From NCBI GenBank assembly GCA_002099365.1, contig MSED01000006.1, positions 310,001-374,000 on the forward strand: a stretch of DNA of 64,000 nucleotides. The letters are read 5' to 3'. The position numbers were made by a program, and so were the translations under genes. Below, piece after piece: positions 23,114 through 35,607 of the stretch. The DNA is from Phialophora verrucosa (Eukaryota > Ascomycota > Eurotiomycetes > Chaetothyriales > Herpotrichiellaceae). Position 1 is the stretch's first letter. The number at the start of each line of letters is the position of its first letter. The notes beneath the pieces are model-generated. The model saw only the letters and a program-made list of their open reading frames with translations, was not told where the DNA came from and searched no databases.

Positions 23114-25246
23114 TTACAACTTGGCTTTCTGTGGCCTCTGCGCTTCAGCAGCATAGAGCTCATCGAGGATGCTCCTATATCTCTTTGCAGCAATAGGCCT
23201 CTTCAATTTCAATGTCGGGGTCAACAACTCGTTCTCGATTGTAAAAGGCTCGATCATCAACTTGAAACTCCGGACGCGCTCATACCCTGCGAACTTCTTC
23301 TTACGTCCACATTTGTCGAGATCTTTCAGGACGGCTTCTTTGACCCGGGGATCCTCGCATGCAGCTTTCAAAGCCGGAATGTCCGTAGCGGAGATTGGGC
23401 GGGAGAGAATCTTGGACGCGAAGGGTGCAAAGACGTCGGGCTGAATGCCAAAGATGGCCACGAGCGAAGTCTGCGACGAGTCACCGTGCACGAAGCCCTG
23501 TGCTAGATAAGTGCAACTGGACAGGTATACGCCTTCGATCCGCTCCGGTGAAATGTACTCGCCCTGGGCCAATTTGAGGACATTTTTGCGCCGGTCGATG
23601 ATGCTGAAGCGCCCCATCTCATCCACACTGCAGATGTCACCAGTTCGGAACCAGCCGTCTTCGGTGAATGCCTTGGCCGTCTCTTCAGGACTCTTGTAGT
23701 ATCCTGTAAATACGGATGCGCCGCGCAGTAAGAGTTCGCCTCTAGCGTGTGGTTTGTCCTCGACGGTGTATTCCATATCCGGGACAGAAATGAGGCAGGC
23801 TTCTGCGCAGGGGACAACGGCACCGCAGTTGCTCACGGAGAGGTCGCTGCCAGGTTGTGTCAGGGCAATCGCATAGGTCTCGGTCAAACCATAGCCCTGG
23901 AAGACGCGCGATGACAAGGCAACGCGCAGAAATTGCTGCAATGAAGGGTCCAAAGGAGCGGAACCGGAGACAACAGCGGTCGCCCTGTCCAGACCAAGTG
24001 CAGAGGCAACTTTGCGCGACCAGATGCGGTCGTAGACAGCGTGGTTGTACGTGGGTGTTGCGTTTGACTTGGCAGGAGGATTCAACCTCCCCATCTTTGT
24101 TCGCACGACGTGTCTGGCCAACGCGCCTTTGACACCGGGCTGCTCAACAGTGTTGGCCTTGATTGCTCCTCCGAACCGATTCAGCAGTCTCGGCACAGAG
24201 GCGAACGTGGTGGGTCGAAGCAGTTTGATGTCATCGACCAGTTCGAGGATGTTGCCGTGGAAGAAACCTATCCGACTGCCACTCCATATAGCAGTGTGTT
24301 CGAGGAGGCGGCCGTAGATGTGAGCTAGAGGCATATAACTGATCGTCACCCCGTTCTCCGCAATGTTGTTCGAAGCGAGACTCGAAGAGGTCGCTGCCAC
24401 GCACATCGCGTGAGTGAGGAGAACGCCTTTTGGAGGACCGGTGGTGCCAGAGGTATAGTTGATCGTGATGGGATCTGATGGCTTGGGTGGTTTGTTTGGC
24501 TTTCCCAGGGATGCCCCCAGCTTCTCAACAGTGTCGAGGGAAAATATCTTGAGACCAACTTCGGCGGCCATATTGTCGAGCAGGGCCTGCTTGGAGAGCT
24601 CAGGTCTTTCATTCTGTCCCGGCTCGAGAGGATCAACCACGACGAGGAACTTGAGGTTAGGCAATCGGGCTTTCAGCCGGATGAGCGTGGGGACGTGTGG
24701 AAGCGAGCACACGACTGAGGCCAGATCCGCGTGCTTGATAATGTACTCGGACGTGTCTGGGCCCAGAGTCTCGTAGAGAGAGACGGAAAACAGCGACTGG
24801 GACATGCAGGCCAGATCGGTCAATTGCCATTCAGGTCTATTCTGGCACCACAGTCCAACACCATAGTTTGAGCTGTTGATCCCTTCTCTTGCATGCAGTT
24901 CGACCAATCCAGCGCCAAAGTCGGACCTCCTCTTGCGAACAGTCTCGTAGTCTAGCCACTCATAGGGACCGTATGCTTGCTTGGAGGAGTCGTAGGGACG
25001 ATAACCTAGACAAGGAGCATGGGGGAATCGCTGAGCGGTGTACTCAAACATTTCGTGGGCCGTCGTGATCGACGGATCAAGGGTCTCGAGGAGGCCATCG
25101 CGACACTTGTGATGCCGGTATATGGGAGTGCGATCCGGTTTCTCAGAGCCGGGAAGGGTGACGGAGTACGGCTGGCCCTTGGGGGGCGCTTGGAAATATT
25201 CATAGGCCGTTTGCAGGTAGGGCGGCCTGGAGGAGAGAAGCGGCAT
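23114..25246 (-). CDS. Peroxisomal long-chain acyl-CoA synthetase
   Basis: Intronless 710-aa member of the AMP-forming ligase superfamily. The P-loop-like motif YTSGTTGPPKG starts at residue 264, followed by YMPLAHIYGR, GYGLTETYA, and the hinge words GWFRTGDICSVDEMGRFSIIDRRKN. The length and the long C-terminal part are those of eukaryotic long-chain fatty-acid:CoA ligases. The protein ends in KAKL, a PTS1-type peroxisomal signal (AKL), so it should activate fatty acids inside or at peroxisomes for beta-oxidation, as yeast Faa2 does. The start at 25246 (MPLLSSRPP) is preferred over an ATG 16 codons upstream because it lies at the usual distance from the first conserved block. Free of introns over 2.1 kb. 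Confidence 0.92.
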   Translation of the reverse strand: MPLLSSRPPYLQTAYEYFQAPPKGQPYSVTLPGSEKPDRTPIYRHHKCRDGLLETLDPSITTAHEMFEYTAQRFPHAPCLGYRPYDSSKQAYGPYEWLDYETVRKRRSDFGAGLVELHAREGINSSNYGVGLWCQNRPEWQLTDLACMSQSLFSVSLYETLGPDTSEYIIKHADLASVVCSLPHVPTLIRLKARLPNLKFLVVVDPLEPGQNERPELSKQALLDNMAAEVGLKIFSLDTVEKLGASLGKPNKPPKPSDPITINYTSGTTGPPKGVLLTHAMCVAATSSSLASNNIAENGVTISYMPLAHIYGRLLEHTAIWSGSRIGFFHGNILELVDDIKLLRPTTFASVPRLLNRFGGAIKANTVEQPGVKGALARHVVRTKMGRLNPPAKSNATPTYNHAVYDRIWSRKVASALGLDRATAVVSGSAPLDPSLQQFLRVALSSRVFQGYGLTETYAIALTQPGSDLSVSNCGAVVPCAEACLISVPDMEYTVEDKPHARGELLLRGASVFTGYYKSPEETAKAFTEDGWFRTGDICSVDEMGRFSIIDRRKNVLKLAQGEYISPERIEGVYLSSCTYLAQGFVHGDSSQTSLVAIFGIQPDVFAPFASKILSRPISATDIPALKAACEDPRVKEAVLKDLDKCGRKKKFAGYERVRSFKLMIEPFTIENELLTPTLKLKRPIAAKRYRSILDELYAAEAQRPQKAKL

Positions 25247-26176
25247 GGTGATGGACGGCGAGAGGCACAGAGAATGAATGGAATCTTCGGTCAAGCGCGA
25301 TGAAAGAAAGAGAGGAAGAGAGAGTGGAAAACTGGGGCGCGCGAAGGAGCGACGACCTGATGTTAACTCACAGACACGCGGAGAAAGGGAGGATTCTTGC
25401 CCAGTGCTTCGGCGCTGGGCAGCTTATGCGCACGCACGAATGTACCTCATAGCTTGGAAAATCCTATCTCGGAGATCAGTGGACGAACAGACTGTCATCT
25501 GCGCCGGGACATGTTTGCGAAAAGAGCTCGATGGCCGTGGCCACCTCATCATATGCCCACGCGACTTGCTCGAAATTGACTTTGGCCCCCTGCAAAGGCC
25601 ATTTTGAGGGTGGCTTAATGTACATCATGCCTCGGCATCCTCGAATACCCAGCCATTTACCAGCTTGGCTTCCCTCGAGCTGATACACCGGAGACGTTTT
25701 ACCGCGTCGACCTTGACGCGCTGAAGGTATCCATAGGTCGCATTGACGCCGCGGATGAAATCTACGGTTCAACGTGAAGATGTTGCAGTTGAGAAACACC
25801 CTACACACCCTCAGACGTCAAAGTACGAGAGGTTACGAGCGAATGCATCACGCCGAGCGGAAGTGGAAAGCATGTGAAATTCTGGTCTGTAGCAGATCCA
25901 AATCCTACAAGCACCGATTGGCCAGCAGAAAGTCCCCCGGATTAGCTTCAAGTTTACTCCGTATGGAGCATGGCATCTCTTTCTGGAGGACCGAACGCGA
26001 TCTTGGATGCCTACGGTAAACCCTTCTCTCAAATCTCGTTTTCTGTCCGAGATGTTCTCGTTCCCAAGTGCATGGTCTAGAGATGCGGCCCTGTATCCAC
26101 ACATTCATCAGGATTCATTCCGATATCGCAATGTTCGATCAAAGACGAAGGGAACTTGAGACAGAAGTTCAAGAGA
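25247..26176. other. Intergenic with one orphan coding-like frame
   Basis: Holds the synthetase promoter and the 3' flank of the sulfhydrylase gene. On the minus strand, 25476-25808 is a 110-codon frame without ATG start whose residues (GKWLGIRGCRGMMYIKPPS, then FEQVAWAYDEVATAIELF) look like real protein. It may be a relic or terminal exon of a lost gene. No family recognised. Confidence 0.35.
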
Positions 26177-27695
26177 TCAGGTGGCCCCACTGAGAGTCGC
26201 TCCAGTACTCGGCCCCTTGCCAACTGTTGCATTGTCCTTGTTTGCCTCCGCATCAGGCTGAGCTGCAGCACTGGCGGCAAAGCTTTGCTCAAAGTCGTGG
26301 ATGATGTCGTCAATATGCTCGATGCCCACGCTGATCCTAATCATGTCTGGTGTCACCCCCGAGTCGATGCGTTCTTGCTCGCTCAGTTGTTCATGCGTTG
26401 TCGTCCATGGATGAATCGCGAGGGTCTTTGCGTCTCCCACACTAGCGGCAGATCAGTATCAGCAATCCTCGTGAAATGGGGGTTCTTACTTCGCCAGGTT
26501 TGAGATAATCTTGAAGCCGTCCACGACCTGCGAGCCTGCGTCGGCGCCACCTTTGATACCAAAGCTCAGAACGCCACTGCGAATGAGTGTCAGTATATTC
26601 AATACCACCAGCCCGGTAGGAAAATAAACAAGGAGTGATTCCAAACTGGACTCGAGCTTACCCAAACCCGCGAGGAAGATACTTCTTGGCTAGCTGGTGG
26701 TGCGAATGACTCTCCAGCCCAGGGTACGAAACCCAAGCAACATTCTTATGTCCTTCTAGCCATTTGGCCAATTTCAGAGCATTGTCCGCAATACGCTCAC
26801 ACCGCAAACTCAGCGTCTCAACACCAAGAATGAATTGCTGGGCATTGAACGGTGACATGCAGGAGCCCAGATCACGCAATATCTCAACGCGGACGCGGAT
26901 AACGAAGGCCAAGGGCCCGAACGTGTCGTGGAACTTCAAGCCGTGGTATCCAGGCGCGGGCTCATTGAATTGAGGGAATCGCTTCGCGTGTTTCGCCCAG
27001 TCGAACTTGCCCGAATCAACAATAATCCCACCGATGGATGTGCCATGCCCACCAATCCACTTGGTTGTGCTGTGGACGATGATGTGGGCGCCGTGCTTGA
27101 TAGGCTGGGCAAAGTAGCCTCCAGCACCGAAGGTGTTGTCTACAACGAGCGGGACACCTTTGGCTTCACAGATTTTGGCGATGGCTTCAAAGTCAGGGAC
27201 ATTGTACCGTGGGTTGCCAATCGTCTCCACATAGACCACTTTTGTCTTGTCATCAATGGCCGCCTCAAAATCTTCAGGCTTCTCCGAGGTCAGGAACTTG
27301 GTGTTGATGCCCAGTCGAGGGAACATGACCTTGAACTGATTGTAAGTGCCACCGTACAGATTGGACGTCGACACAATGTTGTCGCCAGCATGCGCCAATG
27401 CAGCAATGGTCATGAACTGCGCCGATTGCCCAGACGAAGCTGCGACAGCCGCAATGCCACCCTCGAGAGCCGCAATCCTCTTCTCAAGCACATCCACAGT
27501 GGGGTTCATGATCCGGCTGTAGATGTTTCCAAACTCTTTGAGGCCGAACAGCCTAGCTCCATGGGCTGAGTCATTGAACGTGAAGGAAGTGGATTGATAG
27601 ATTGGGACGGCGCGGGACTTGGTGTTAGGATCCGGTGCTTGACCAGCATGGACCTGGAGGGTCTCAAACTTCTGGACCCAGTCATCGGAAGACAT
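26177..27695 (-). CDS. MET17: O-acetylhomoserine sulfhydrylase
   Basis: Three exons (27695-26662, 26576-26490, 26441-26177) encode 461 aa. It is a Cys/Met-metabolism PLP enzyme: FETLQVHAGQ at the N-terminus, YSRIMNPT, SSGQSAQF, and the PLP-binding Lys212 in HSTTKWIGGHGT. The C-terminal IHPWTTTHEQLS word closes the active site. It makes homocysteine from O-acetylhomoserine and sulfide in the cytosol (cysD/Met17 step of methionine synthesis). The protein is some 20-25 residues longer than usual owing to an Ala/Thr/Gly-rich tail after the last helix. The gene is divergent from an MFS transporter across about 1 kb. Confidence 0.93.
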
Positions 27696-28702
27696 CTTGG
27701 TAGATCTTGAGCAGGTCCCGAAGAAGGAGGAGAACGTTCAGAGGAAGGTGAATCCGGGGAGCAGAGCGTGTCGACCTGCAGGGCACAAACGACGGCGGTT
27801 CAGGTGGGACAAGGAGCAACCGGAGGGAGATATTCTTGCTTCGCCTGTAGTCGTGGACTTTGCAAAGTGTCTCTCCAGCTAGTTGAACTTTCAGGCGACG
27901 TAAATATAGGAGATCAACTTGTAAGATCGAGCTCCTGCAGGATCCCGTGCGAAAAAAGAGGGTTTGAGGAGGGGTTCCTCACTTTCTCACCTCAGTTTAT
28001 GGGCGCTGATATTGGCTTTTGAGCTTTCCCCGCATCAATGGACGCGGTTCTAAAATTGCGTGATCGGTTGCCCGTCCCACGCAACGATCAACAGCAACCT
28101 CGCATTCGGCGACTGAAAGCCAAGGCCGCAGCAGGATACACGAAGTATAGTCTCTGCCCGTGCACTCACGACGGGGGCCATCCCAGGGATCGTATTCCGG
28201 CGACCAAACTCGTACCCCGTACTCGTGTTGAAGCTGCCCTGGAAACGTGGGGGCCAACAGCTCAAGTCATTTGCCGAAAGGGGATCTTCCGGCGAGCTGA
28301 CATCGCGCTGTAAGACGAGAACCTTCGTACTGTAAGGCGTACGTGAACTTGCGAACCAGGCTCACGAGTGCGCTGGGGCGGCGCATCCGTGAGAAACGTA
28401 AAAGTTTTACCGCGATACTTTGAAGGAGAAATGGATTTGCTTGCTGGCTGGCAAGTGCTGATATCCGAGGCTTAAAGCGGCTATCTGATTGGCCAGATTC
28501 CTTCGGCTCCGGGCTGCTCCGGTCAAGGTGCGAGTCGGAGAAGGACGTCGGTTACATAAGCGAAACAAGTTCGAGGGAAAAGACTGAGAGAATCAATGAC
28601 GACTAATATTCACCACAGTCACCGCTATGATTTTCTGGCGGCTTCATGGCGGAGAATGACTGCGCAAGATCAAAAATTGTAGGAGTCTGTTGAATAACAG
28701 CA
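27696..28702. promoter_or_regulatory. Divergent promoter region
   Basis: Shared upstream region of the sulfhydrylase (minus) and the MFS transporter (plus). No coding sequence supported. I could not assign specific factor sites. Confidence 0.45.
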
Positions 28703-30252
28703 ATGGTCGCGCGGCTGACAGACAATGCGCTCCTGAGCCGGATGATTCCCTGGCGAGGGAAGAAGCCTGCCTTTCTCGAGTTCCGCTCTTCAAAAGTCTT
28801 CATCGTGTTTGCTGTCTGTTGGTCTGTCTTCACAGTAAGCACCTTCCTAACAAACGGCGACCACGCCACTTGCTTACCTTACCGCAGGATGTCTTTCTGT
28901 ACGGAGTTGTCGTGCCTGTCATTCCATTCGCCCTTGAGGATCGGGTCCACATCTCTCATGGCGACACTCAACATTGGGTCTCGGTTCTGCTCTCCGTATA
29001 TGCGGCTGGACTCCTATTTTTCGCCCCCATTTGTGGTGTTCTAGCGGACTGGACCAGCCATCGCCGAGGGCCATTTCTAGCCGGGCTTCTCCTCCTCACG
29101 GGTTCAACTCTCATGCTTTGTTTTGGAAAGACAATCCCTATCCTAGTCGTGGGCAGATTGTTACAAGGCATCTCGGCTGCCGTGGTCTGGGTGGTCGCCT
29201 TGGCTCTCATGGCAGATACGGTCAGTGAGGCCGAGTCAGGGCAGGCCATTGGTTACGTCAGCGTCGCTACGTCCATGGGGGTCTTGGTGGCGCCGTTGAT
29301 TGGTGGCGTTGTATACGAGAGATCGGGATACTACGCCGTGTTCGGCGTCACATTCGCCGTGATCGGTTTTGACATCCTACTGCGGTTGGCCTTGGTTGAG
29401 AAGAAGATTGCAGCGAGGTGGCTGGAACCTGAGCCTTCGACCATCCAGTCGACTTCGGATGCACCAGGACAAACTGAAGTCGAACTCGGGGAGCGGAACG
29501 GGTCTGCCGCTGTCATGGAGAAGAATGCGACCACCGCAATTGCTGAATCCGGGAACGTACAGCATAAACGAAAGCTCCCGTCCATGCTGATCCTCCTCAA
29601 GTCTCGCCGTATTATGGTGGCGTTCTGGGGCAATCTCGTGGGTGCCATGACCTTCACGGCCCTCGACACAACCCTGCCATTGTATGTCAATCAGATATTC
29701 GGCTGGAATTCCCTGGGCGCTGGGCTCGTTTTCCTCGCTTTGATAGCACCTGGCTTTGCAGGCCCATGGATTGGGCACCTGACGGACAAGTACGGGCCGC
29801 GCTGGATTGCAGCCTCGGGCCTGCTCATGTCGGTGCCGTTCTGGGTGCTGCTTCGATTGATCGACCACGACACCGTTGGCCAGGCGGTGTTGCTTTGCGG
29901 GATCCTGGTGCTACTCGGGGCCGCAACTTGCCTTCTCCTGACTCCGTTGATGGCGGAATTCAGCAAAGTGTGCGACGCGAAAGTCCGACAGGAACCCGAC
30001 ATCTTTCGCGGGAAGTCTGCATATGCCCAGAGTTACGGAATCTTCAATGTCTCCTGGGCTGGAGGCAGCCTCCTCGGACCGCTGGTGTCTGCGGCGGTCA
30101 AGAATGGTGCAGGCTGGAAGACGATGACATGGACAATGGCGTTGTGGTTTGCTGCAGGCATTTTACCAACCGTCTTGTACTCCGGGGGCATGATCACGAA
30201 GACCAAGAGACCCACGAATATGGGGCGGGTCCAGGTCGACGATGATGTCTGA
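28703..30252 (+). CDS. MFS transporter (DHA1-like)
   Basis: Two exons (28703-28834, 28888-30252) encode 498 aa. After a basic cytosolic N-terminus come the first membrane segment (VFIVFAVCWSVFTDVFLYGVVVPVIPF, joined across the intron) and the loop 2-3 motif GVLADWTSHRRGP of the major facilitator superfamily. About 12 hydrophobic helices are visible, split by a long hydrophilic central loop (around residues 200-270). The arrangement fits H+-antiporters of the DHA1/vesicular-amine-transporter type, which export drugs or metabolites. Substrate not predictable. The intron has a GTAAGC donor. Confidence 0.9.
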
Positions 30253-31036
30253 TTTGTTCTGTGCACATTTGGTTAGATATAAGAGAGCAAGAACGAGGTT
30301 CTCATGGATGTGCAACCTGGGGGCCACGTACTCGTAGTTGATCTGGAACCAGAGTTGCCCATCCAATCAATCGTGTTGATGCGCATCGCTTCCGAAACGC
30401 GCCTCTGCAAATCTCGCGTGTTTCAGCCTCGGCTCCTCCTCGTCGACGTCTCTTCATGTTTCATCTTGTTCTTTTTCCCCTTCCCTCCATCATTGTCAAA
30501 CATGGTCTCTCCTCCCGCTGGTTGTGGCCGGCCAAGGTCGTCCATGCACGTAATCGCCTTCGATCAGATGTCAAACAATCAATTTTGCTGTGCGCCCGAA
30601 CCCTGTTTCCGATCTCTCGTTTGCGAAGCGACGAACGCCCACAGATATAACATTCCGATTGCTTTATGAATACTTTGTCTTGCCCGTTCTCCCCGTGATT
30701 GCCAGTCAGTCGCGTCTGTAGGAACTACGTTTTGGAATAATCTACTTCGACACCCGCGCCGGTCAGCGAGTGTCCTGTGTTTGTACCTGAAAAGACTGTC
30801 CATATTGCACACGACGGCGACATTATCGTCCCTCTTTAATTATCCCACGTCTCGGATCGGACGACATCACAGCCGGGAACTCTCAATCTCTCCTCCTTTA
30901 TTCCTCTCTTAGACCACATCTATTTCATCTACTTCATCCACACCCGGAGCTCAGTCACCATTTCCCGCTCGTCAACCCTCTGCAACACTCCAATAACAGA
31001 GCATCCAAGCGACATCTCAACAGACCCGCCGTCAAC
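30253..31036. other. Intergenic
   Basis: Pyrimidine-rich tracts just upstream of the MARVEL-like gene (about 30,880-31,000) look like a fungal core promoter or 5' UTR. No gene supported. Confidence 0.4.
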
Positions 31037-31649
31037 ATGTTCCTCGACCCAATGCTGATTGTCCGGACACTGCAAGGCGTCCTGGCTCTGATTGCCATGG
31101 CTCTCGGGGCGACGGGTACGTTCTTGATGCTCCTTTTCGGATTCCCGCTCTGACGTGTGATCAGTCGCAAACGTCCTCAACACCCACCTCCCTATCACCA
31201 TTGATGTGCCGGCGGGAGTCGTCTTCTATATCTTTGTCGCGGTCTTCACCCTCCTCATTGCGGTGCCGTACACGATTCTCACACCTCGATATTTCCCGGT
31301 GCTTGCCCACCCTTTCGCAATGCTCGTCGCCGAAACCACCACCTGCATATTCTGGCTTGCCGGCTTTGCCACCATTGCGGATCGACTTCGGAACGCCGGC
31401 CTCTGCGGAGATGGCGCGTGCGCGTCTGCAACTGGCAGCGTTGTCGTCGGTGTTTTCGAGTTGTGAGTACAAAAGACGAACGATGCTCACTTTTCCGGGC
31501 CTTCTGACCATGGGTCTAGTGTTCTCTTCGGCATCACCAGCTTCTTCGCCTTCTCCCACCTCTTCCTGGGAGGCAGATACGGTCTCAATAAGGCTGTAAG
31601 CAAGCCGGTTCAGGTACATCGAGCTTGGGCTGGAGCCGAGCGGGTTTGA
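31037..31649 (+). CDS. MARVEL-like four-helix membrane protein
   Basis: Three exons (31037-31115, 31165-31462, 31520-31649) give 168 aa. Four hydrophobic segments are visible: LIVRTLQGVLALIAMALGAT, VVFYIFVAVFTLLIAVPYTI, MLVAETTTCIFWLAGFATIA and FGITSFFAFSHLF. The spacing and the Cys pair between helices 3 and 4 (GLCGDGAC) are those of fungal MARVEL-domain proteins, e.g. the Nce102 family that organises plasma-membrane eisosome domains. The last exon contains a second possible donor (GTAAGC at about 31,598), so the C-terminus may differ. Role in membrane organisation is inference. Confidence 0.7.
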
Positions 31650-32245
31650 AAGTGGCAATTGAAGCCTTGGTGAGGAGGTTGAGATAAGCTAGGCAGCTGA
31701 GGATTCCATCCAGATAGCATGGCATAGCATTTGAGACAGAATGCATATCGCAAAACACGTCTTGTCGATGGTGGCTGCAACATATCTCATCCTGTTCAAG
31801 CACTCGTTGCGACTAAGCGGTCCCCCGACCCTCAAAGCGTTCATTTCGCCGCCCTGGGAGACGACGTGTTTTTTGCCCCGTCACCTTGACAGTGGCGGCT
31901 ACCTCAGATGGCCTTTGCAAATTGTCACCCATTCGCGCTGGCGGTCATCGAGGCCTCTCCCCAGTGAGTCTCAGCTGCACAAAGACGGCCAGCCTGGTTT
32001 GTGGCATCATCCGAAATCCTCCGTTTTCACCACAGTGCACCTCGTGCCCAACAGCGATCGTTCCGTTGAAGCCGACGTTTTTGCTCTAACCTTGTGCTCA
32101 TATCAGCTCGCGCGTTATACAGTACACAGGCATCCGCCTGCGCAGGTCATCCCTAGCAGCAGCCCACTCGCCACAGGAAACCCCCCAACACCGACACGGA
32201 AGACTCTTTGATGGGACCCGGCGTCCTCTCCTCTCCTGGAAACGG
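31650..32245. other. Intergenic
   Basis: Between convergent genes; no supported coding sequence, only short frames. Confidence 0.4.
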
Positions 32246-33930
32246 TCATTCGACCGACGAAGACGTCTCCGACTCGCGCGCACTCTCGATCAGGAGATGC
32301 GAAAGCGACGCGATCTGCGAGGCACCCCTCCGCTGGCGCCGGCTCCGAAACGCCGCCGCGCGCCAGCACACCTCCCACTCATCAGCCAGCCGGTCCAACC
32401 AGAGGAACTTGCGCATCAGTGCCGCGGTGTCGGCCCACGACCTGGCCTCCGGGAGCCGGGCCGCCAGCCTGTCGAGCACGACGTGCCGTTCGGGCGATGC
32501 ATCGATCTGCGTGTCCCACGCGCTCGCCACCACCACGGCACACCAGTACAGGCAGCGCTGGAGCCACGGCGGGCGCGGCAGTTCCGTGTGATCCGCGGTG
32601 AAAACCTCGAGGAGCGGCCGGAGCGGTCGCGCCAGCGGGATGTGGAACGTCATTTCGTTGTACAGGTGCAGACAGAAGGCGAGCAGGGCGCGCACCATTT
32701 GACCCTCGGGCGGCGTCAGCGGCAGGGCTGAAAGACACTGGAGATCGTAGATGGCGCGCTGGATGGTCATGTCTGGGCGGGGTGGCGCTGGCACTGATGC
32801 TGACGCCGCGGTATCTGCTGTCGTTGTTGGTTGGTCTCTGGGGGTTTCAAGACTTGCGATCCAGGATATCAGTTCCGTCAGCTTGACGAGGAAGCTGATG
32901 ATCTCGACGGCCACGTTGCGACTTAGCGCCACTTCGCCGAACCCTTCGGGCAGCCTGGCGATCACGGCGCAGAGGTCCGGCGAGAACGGGTGGCCCGGGT
33001 ATGTCAGGGTACTGATGCGGTGGCCCTTCTCGTTGACCCGGGTCGCGTAGCTGGGCTGGTGGGCTTGGAGGAACGAAGCCATGACGCCGAATCTGGGTGT
33101 CCTGTTAGATACGCGAACCGTTACGATCGTGTTTCTGGGATACCTGCGCCAATGCCCTGCCTCGGACGAAGTTCCGGACGTCGCCGTCGCCGGTGGTCGC
33201 GGCCAGCATGCTCTCCAGTGCGCGGAGATGGACTTCGAACGACTCCAGGTCGTTGATCATGTACTGTGGTGACGAGAGGGGGCTTGGTCAGTGACGTTCG
33301 ACGATGCGGCGCAGCTGCAGTTTTGGATTGGGCTGGATCGGGTGGACTCTTACGTTCAGCGTCAGGAGCGTCGACATGGTCAGCAGCACGAGATCCTGGC
33401 TGGGTGGCCGTGGCGCCACAAGCACGTCTCTCAGCTCCTTCATCGCCGTCCCGCGGTGTCGAAGCAGCATCTTGTCGGCGAAGGGCTCGGTGCCACGTCT
33501 CAGCACCCACGCCGCCCTAGCCATGGCAATAGTTGCCTCAAAGAGCATCGAACTCTCAAACGCCAACGGAAGGATCAGCGCAAGGAGCGCGTTCCGTCCA
33601 TTCTGCACGCTGAAAGCCTGTGCTTGCTGGGGCGCCCATATCTGTATATCTGCCAATTCGCAATGTAAGTAATTGACGCCGAGTTGGTGTCGCCGGGTTC
33701 CTGAGACCACAAGACTCACAATAGTCTGCCATGAACCGAACACCCTTTGTGGCCCTCGACACCGGGTATCGCACGAAGGGATCAACGCGATATCCGCTCT
33801 CGACTGTGAGCAATGGAGACGGACACCTGCTGTTCTCCGAGTCATCGTCTGTATTCGGAGCTCCATTCGAATTGCTACGCGAGAGCTGGCGCGTGTGCCG
33901 CCGGGTGAGCTCTCTTCGTCGGCTGTTCAT
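32246..33930 (-). CDS. Fungal-specific transcription-factor-like protein, no Zn cluster
   Basis: Model of 478 aa with exons 33930-33720, 33649-33354, 33263-33144 and 33055-32246. The junctions restore the conserved text: MADYYIQIWAP, then LLTLNYMINDLESFEVHLRALE, then RALAQPSYATRVNEKG. The N-terminus is basic (RRRELTRRHTRQ) and followed by the VDPFVRYPV word; the C-terminal two thirds are helical. The family is the same as that at 10143-11780: regulator-like proteins with a fungal transcription-factor domain and no visible Zn2Cys6 motif. The start is uncertain: an in-frame GTG lies 12 codons upstream and an additional 5' exon is possible. The 88-nt third intron contains an in-frame ATG that could mislead gene callers. 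Confidence 0.7.
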
Positions 33931-35607
33931 CGTTCTCAAAACGAGTGATGCCGGATCACGTTGCACATCTCCATGAGGCTTGTGAGTCGCTCATGGATCA
34001 CTTACTCGACGGTTACCGTACGATAGTGCGAGTAGAAGACGGCGAAGGCGGCGACGACGGACGAACACAAGATGGAAAATCCGTTCGACTCCGAAAAGCC
34101 TATGCATACGCGCAGCGACATCGTCGAGCGCGGAAGTATCCACTCCCTGTAGAGAGCCACGAGTTCGATTTCCAAGGACCAAGACGCCAATGGCGCGCTC
34201 TGCGTCCAGCCGTGGACATGTGGTTCGTCCGCCCCCTGCAAGCCTCATGGCTATCCGATAGTTCGGGTATCGTAAACAACGGTGTCATAGTCAAATCCGA
34301 GGCGTTTCGATCCCTCCAAGACAAGCAGCTTTAGGCTCGACCGCACCCATCCAGAGCGCTTGCACATGCAGGCTTGGTAAGCGGCAGGTCGAGACGAACC
34401 GCCCATTCGTAAAACTCAAGTCGTGGGAAACAGCAACGTCCAATACTGTTTAGTGATGGAAAGGTCGCTGCCGGGGCTGGCCGATGGCGGTCCCCAGCTT
34501 GACGCTTGGTCTGGTTCGGAATGTGCTCGCCATTGTGGCCTCTAACGTAGCAACTCGTGCGTTTGAGCTTCCTGGTGAACGCTCGTCAGTGGCGTGCATC
34601 TCCGGCGGCATGATTGATTGGCATTGGCGTGCTGCTCTCGCGGGATTGGGAGGTTCTGAAGAATAAGGAAATCGGCAAGTTCTCTTTTGGGAGAAGAAAA
34701 GCACGATCTCGATCGACATCTCGTGAGTACTGTTGAGTAATCAGATAAACGAGCATGTGGCGTCATGAACTCTGGACGAGACCCGGGAGAGTTGATCTGG
34801 CTGTGTCCATAGCCGGTCCCTGACGTGAATCGCCGAGGACCTCATCGCTCTGCCACACCAGGCTCCTGTCGCTGTGAGTAGGAAAGTAACGACGACGAAG
34901 CTTTATCGGGGGTGGTTTCCTGAAGACGCGAGGGTCTGAGCACCTGGAGTCGCGTCAGGTTGGGTCGAAAGTCCGATCACGAATTCACCGGTGATGTGGA
35001 ATTAATATGGCCTCTCTATGATCGACGACTTGATCTCGCCTTGCATCCTGTCAGGGCTTATTCAGCACCATTAGACAGACACACCTCTCAGAGAGGTTCA
35101 AAGCGAGTGGACGAACAGCATGTCCCGCCCAATGAGACACACATCTTAGGTCCAAGCTCAACATTCACGCCTGCACAGCGCAATCCTTTCCCTTTCTCGG
35201 GGATTGCTGACTCAAAGTCAAAAAGTGCCTTGTGTATCGCGAGGCTTGAAGCAATAGTCTGCAGCGCAACCCACTTTTTTTGACGACCCAGTGTAGTTGG
35301 GACGCGAAACGCTCGAGTGAAAGAAGCCCTTCAAAGGGAATCAAATACATCTTTTGAGCCGCTAGCTATTGTAGTTGATTAGGCAAATACGGTCGCTCTA
35401 CTCGCAAAAGGACAACATATGAAAAAATGTAAGCACGGCTGTACAAGATTCCTGGTCATTTCCAAGCTGCATTCGAGTGACTGGCTCTCGCTGCTCTTCA
35501 CCATCAAATGTTGGGCTATAAGCGCAAGTGGCAGCAGTGTTACCAACGTCACCTGCATCACACTACCCTCCTCCCTGTGTCTGTGGTAGGCGTCGTCGCC
35601 CTCGGAC
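33931..35607. other. Intergenic, no supported gene
   Basis: 1.7 kb with only short, biased frames. It includes the upstream region of the regulator-like gene and the 3' flank of the Ede1-like gene. Confidence 0.4.

Noticed and set aside
33056..33143. Start of a separate gene at the ATG 33082
   Set aside because: The ATG lies inside an 88-nt intron; splicing from 33144 to 33055 joins conserved text in frame.
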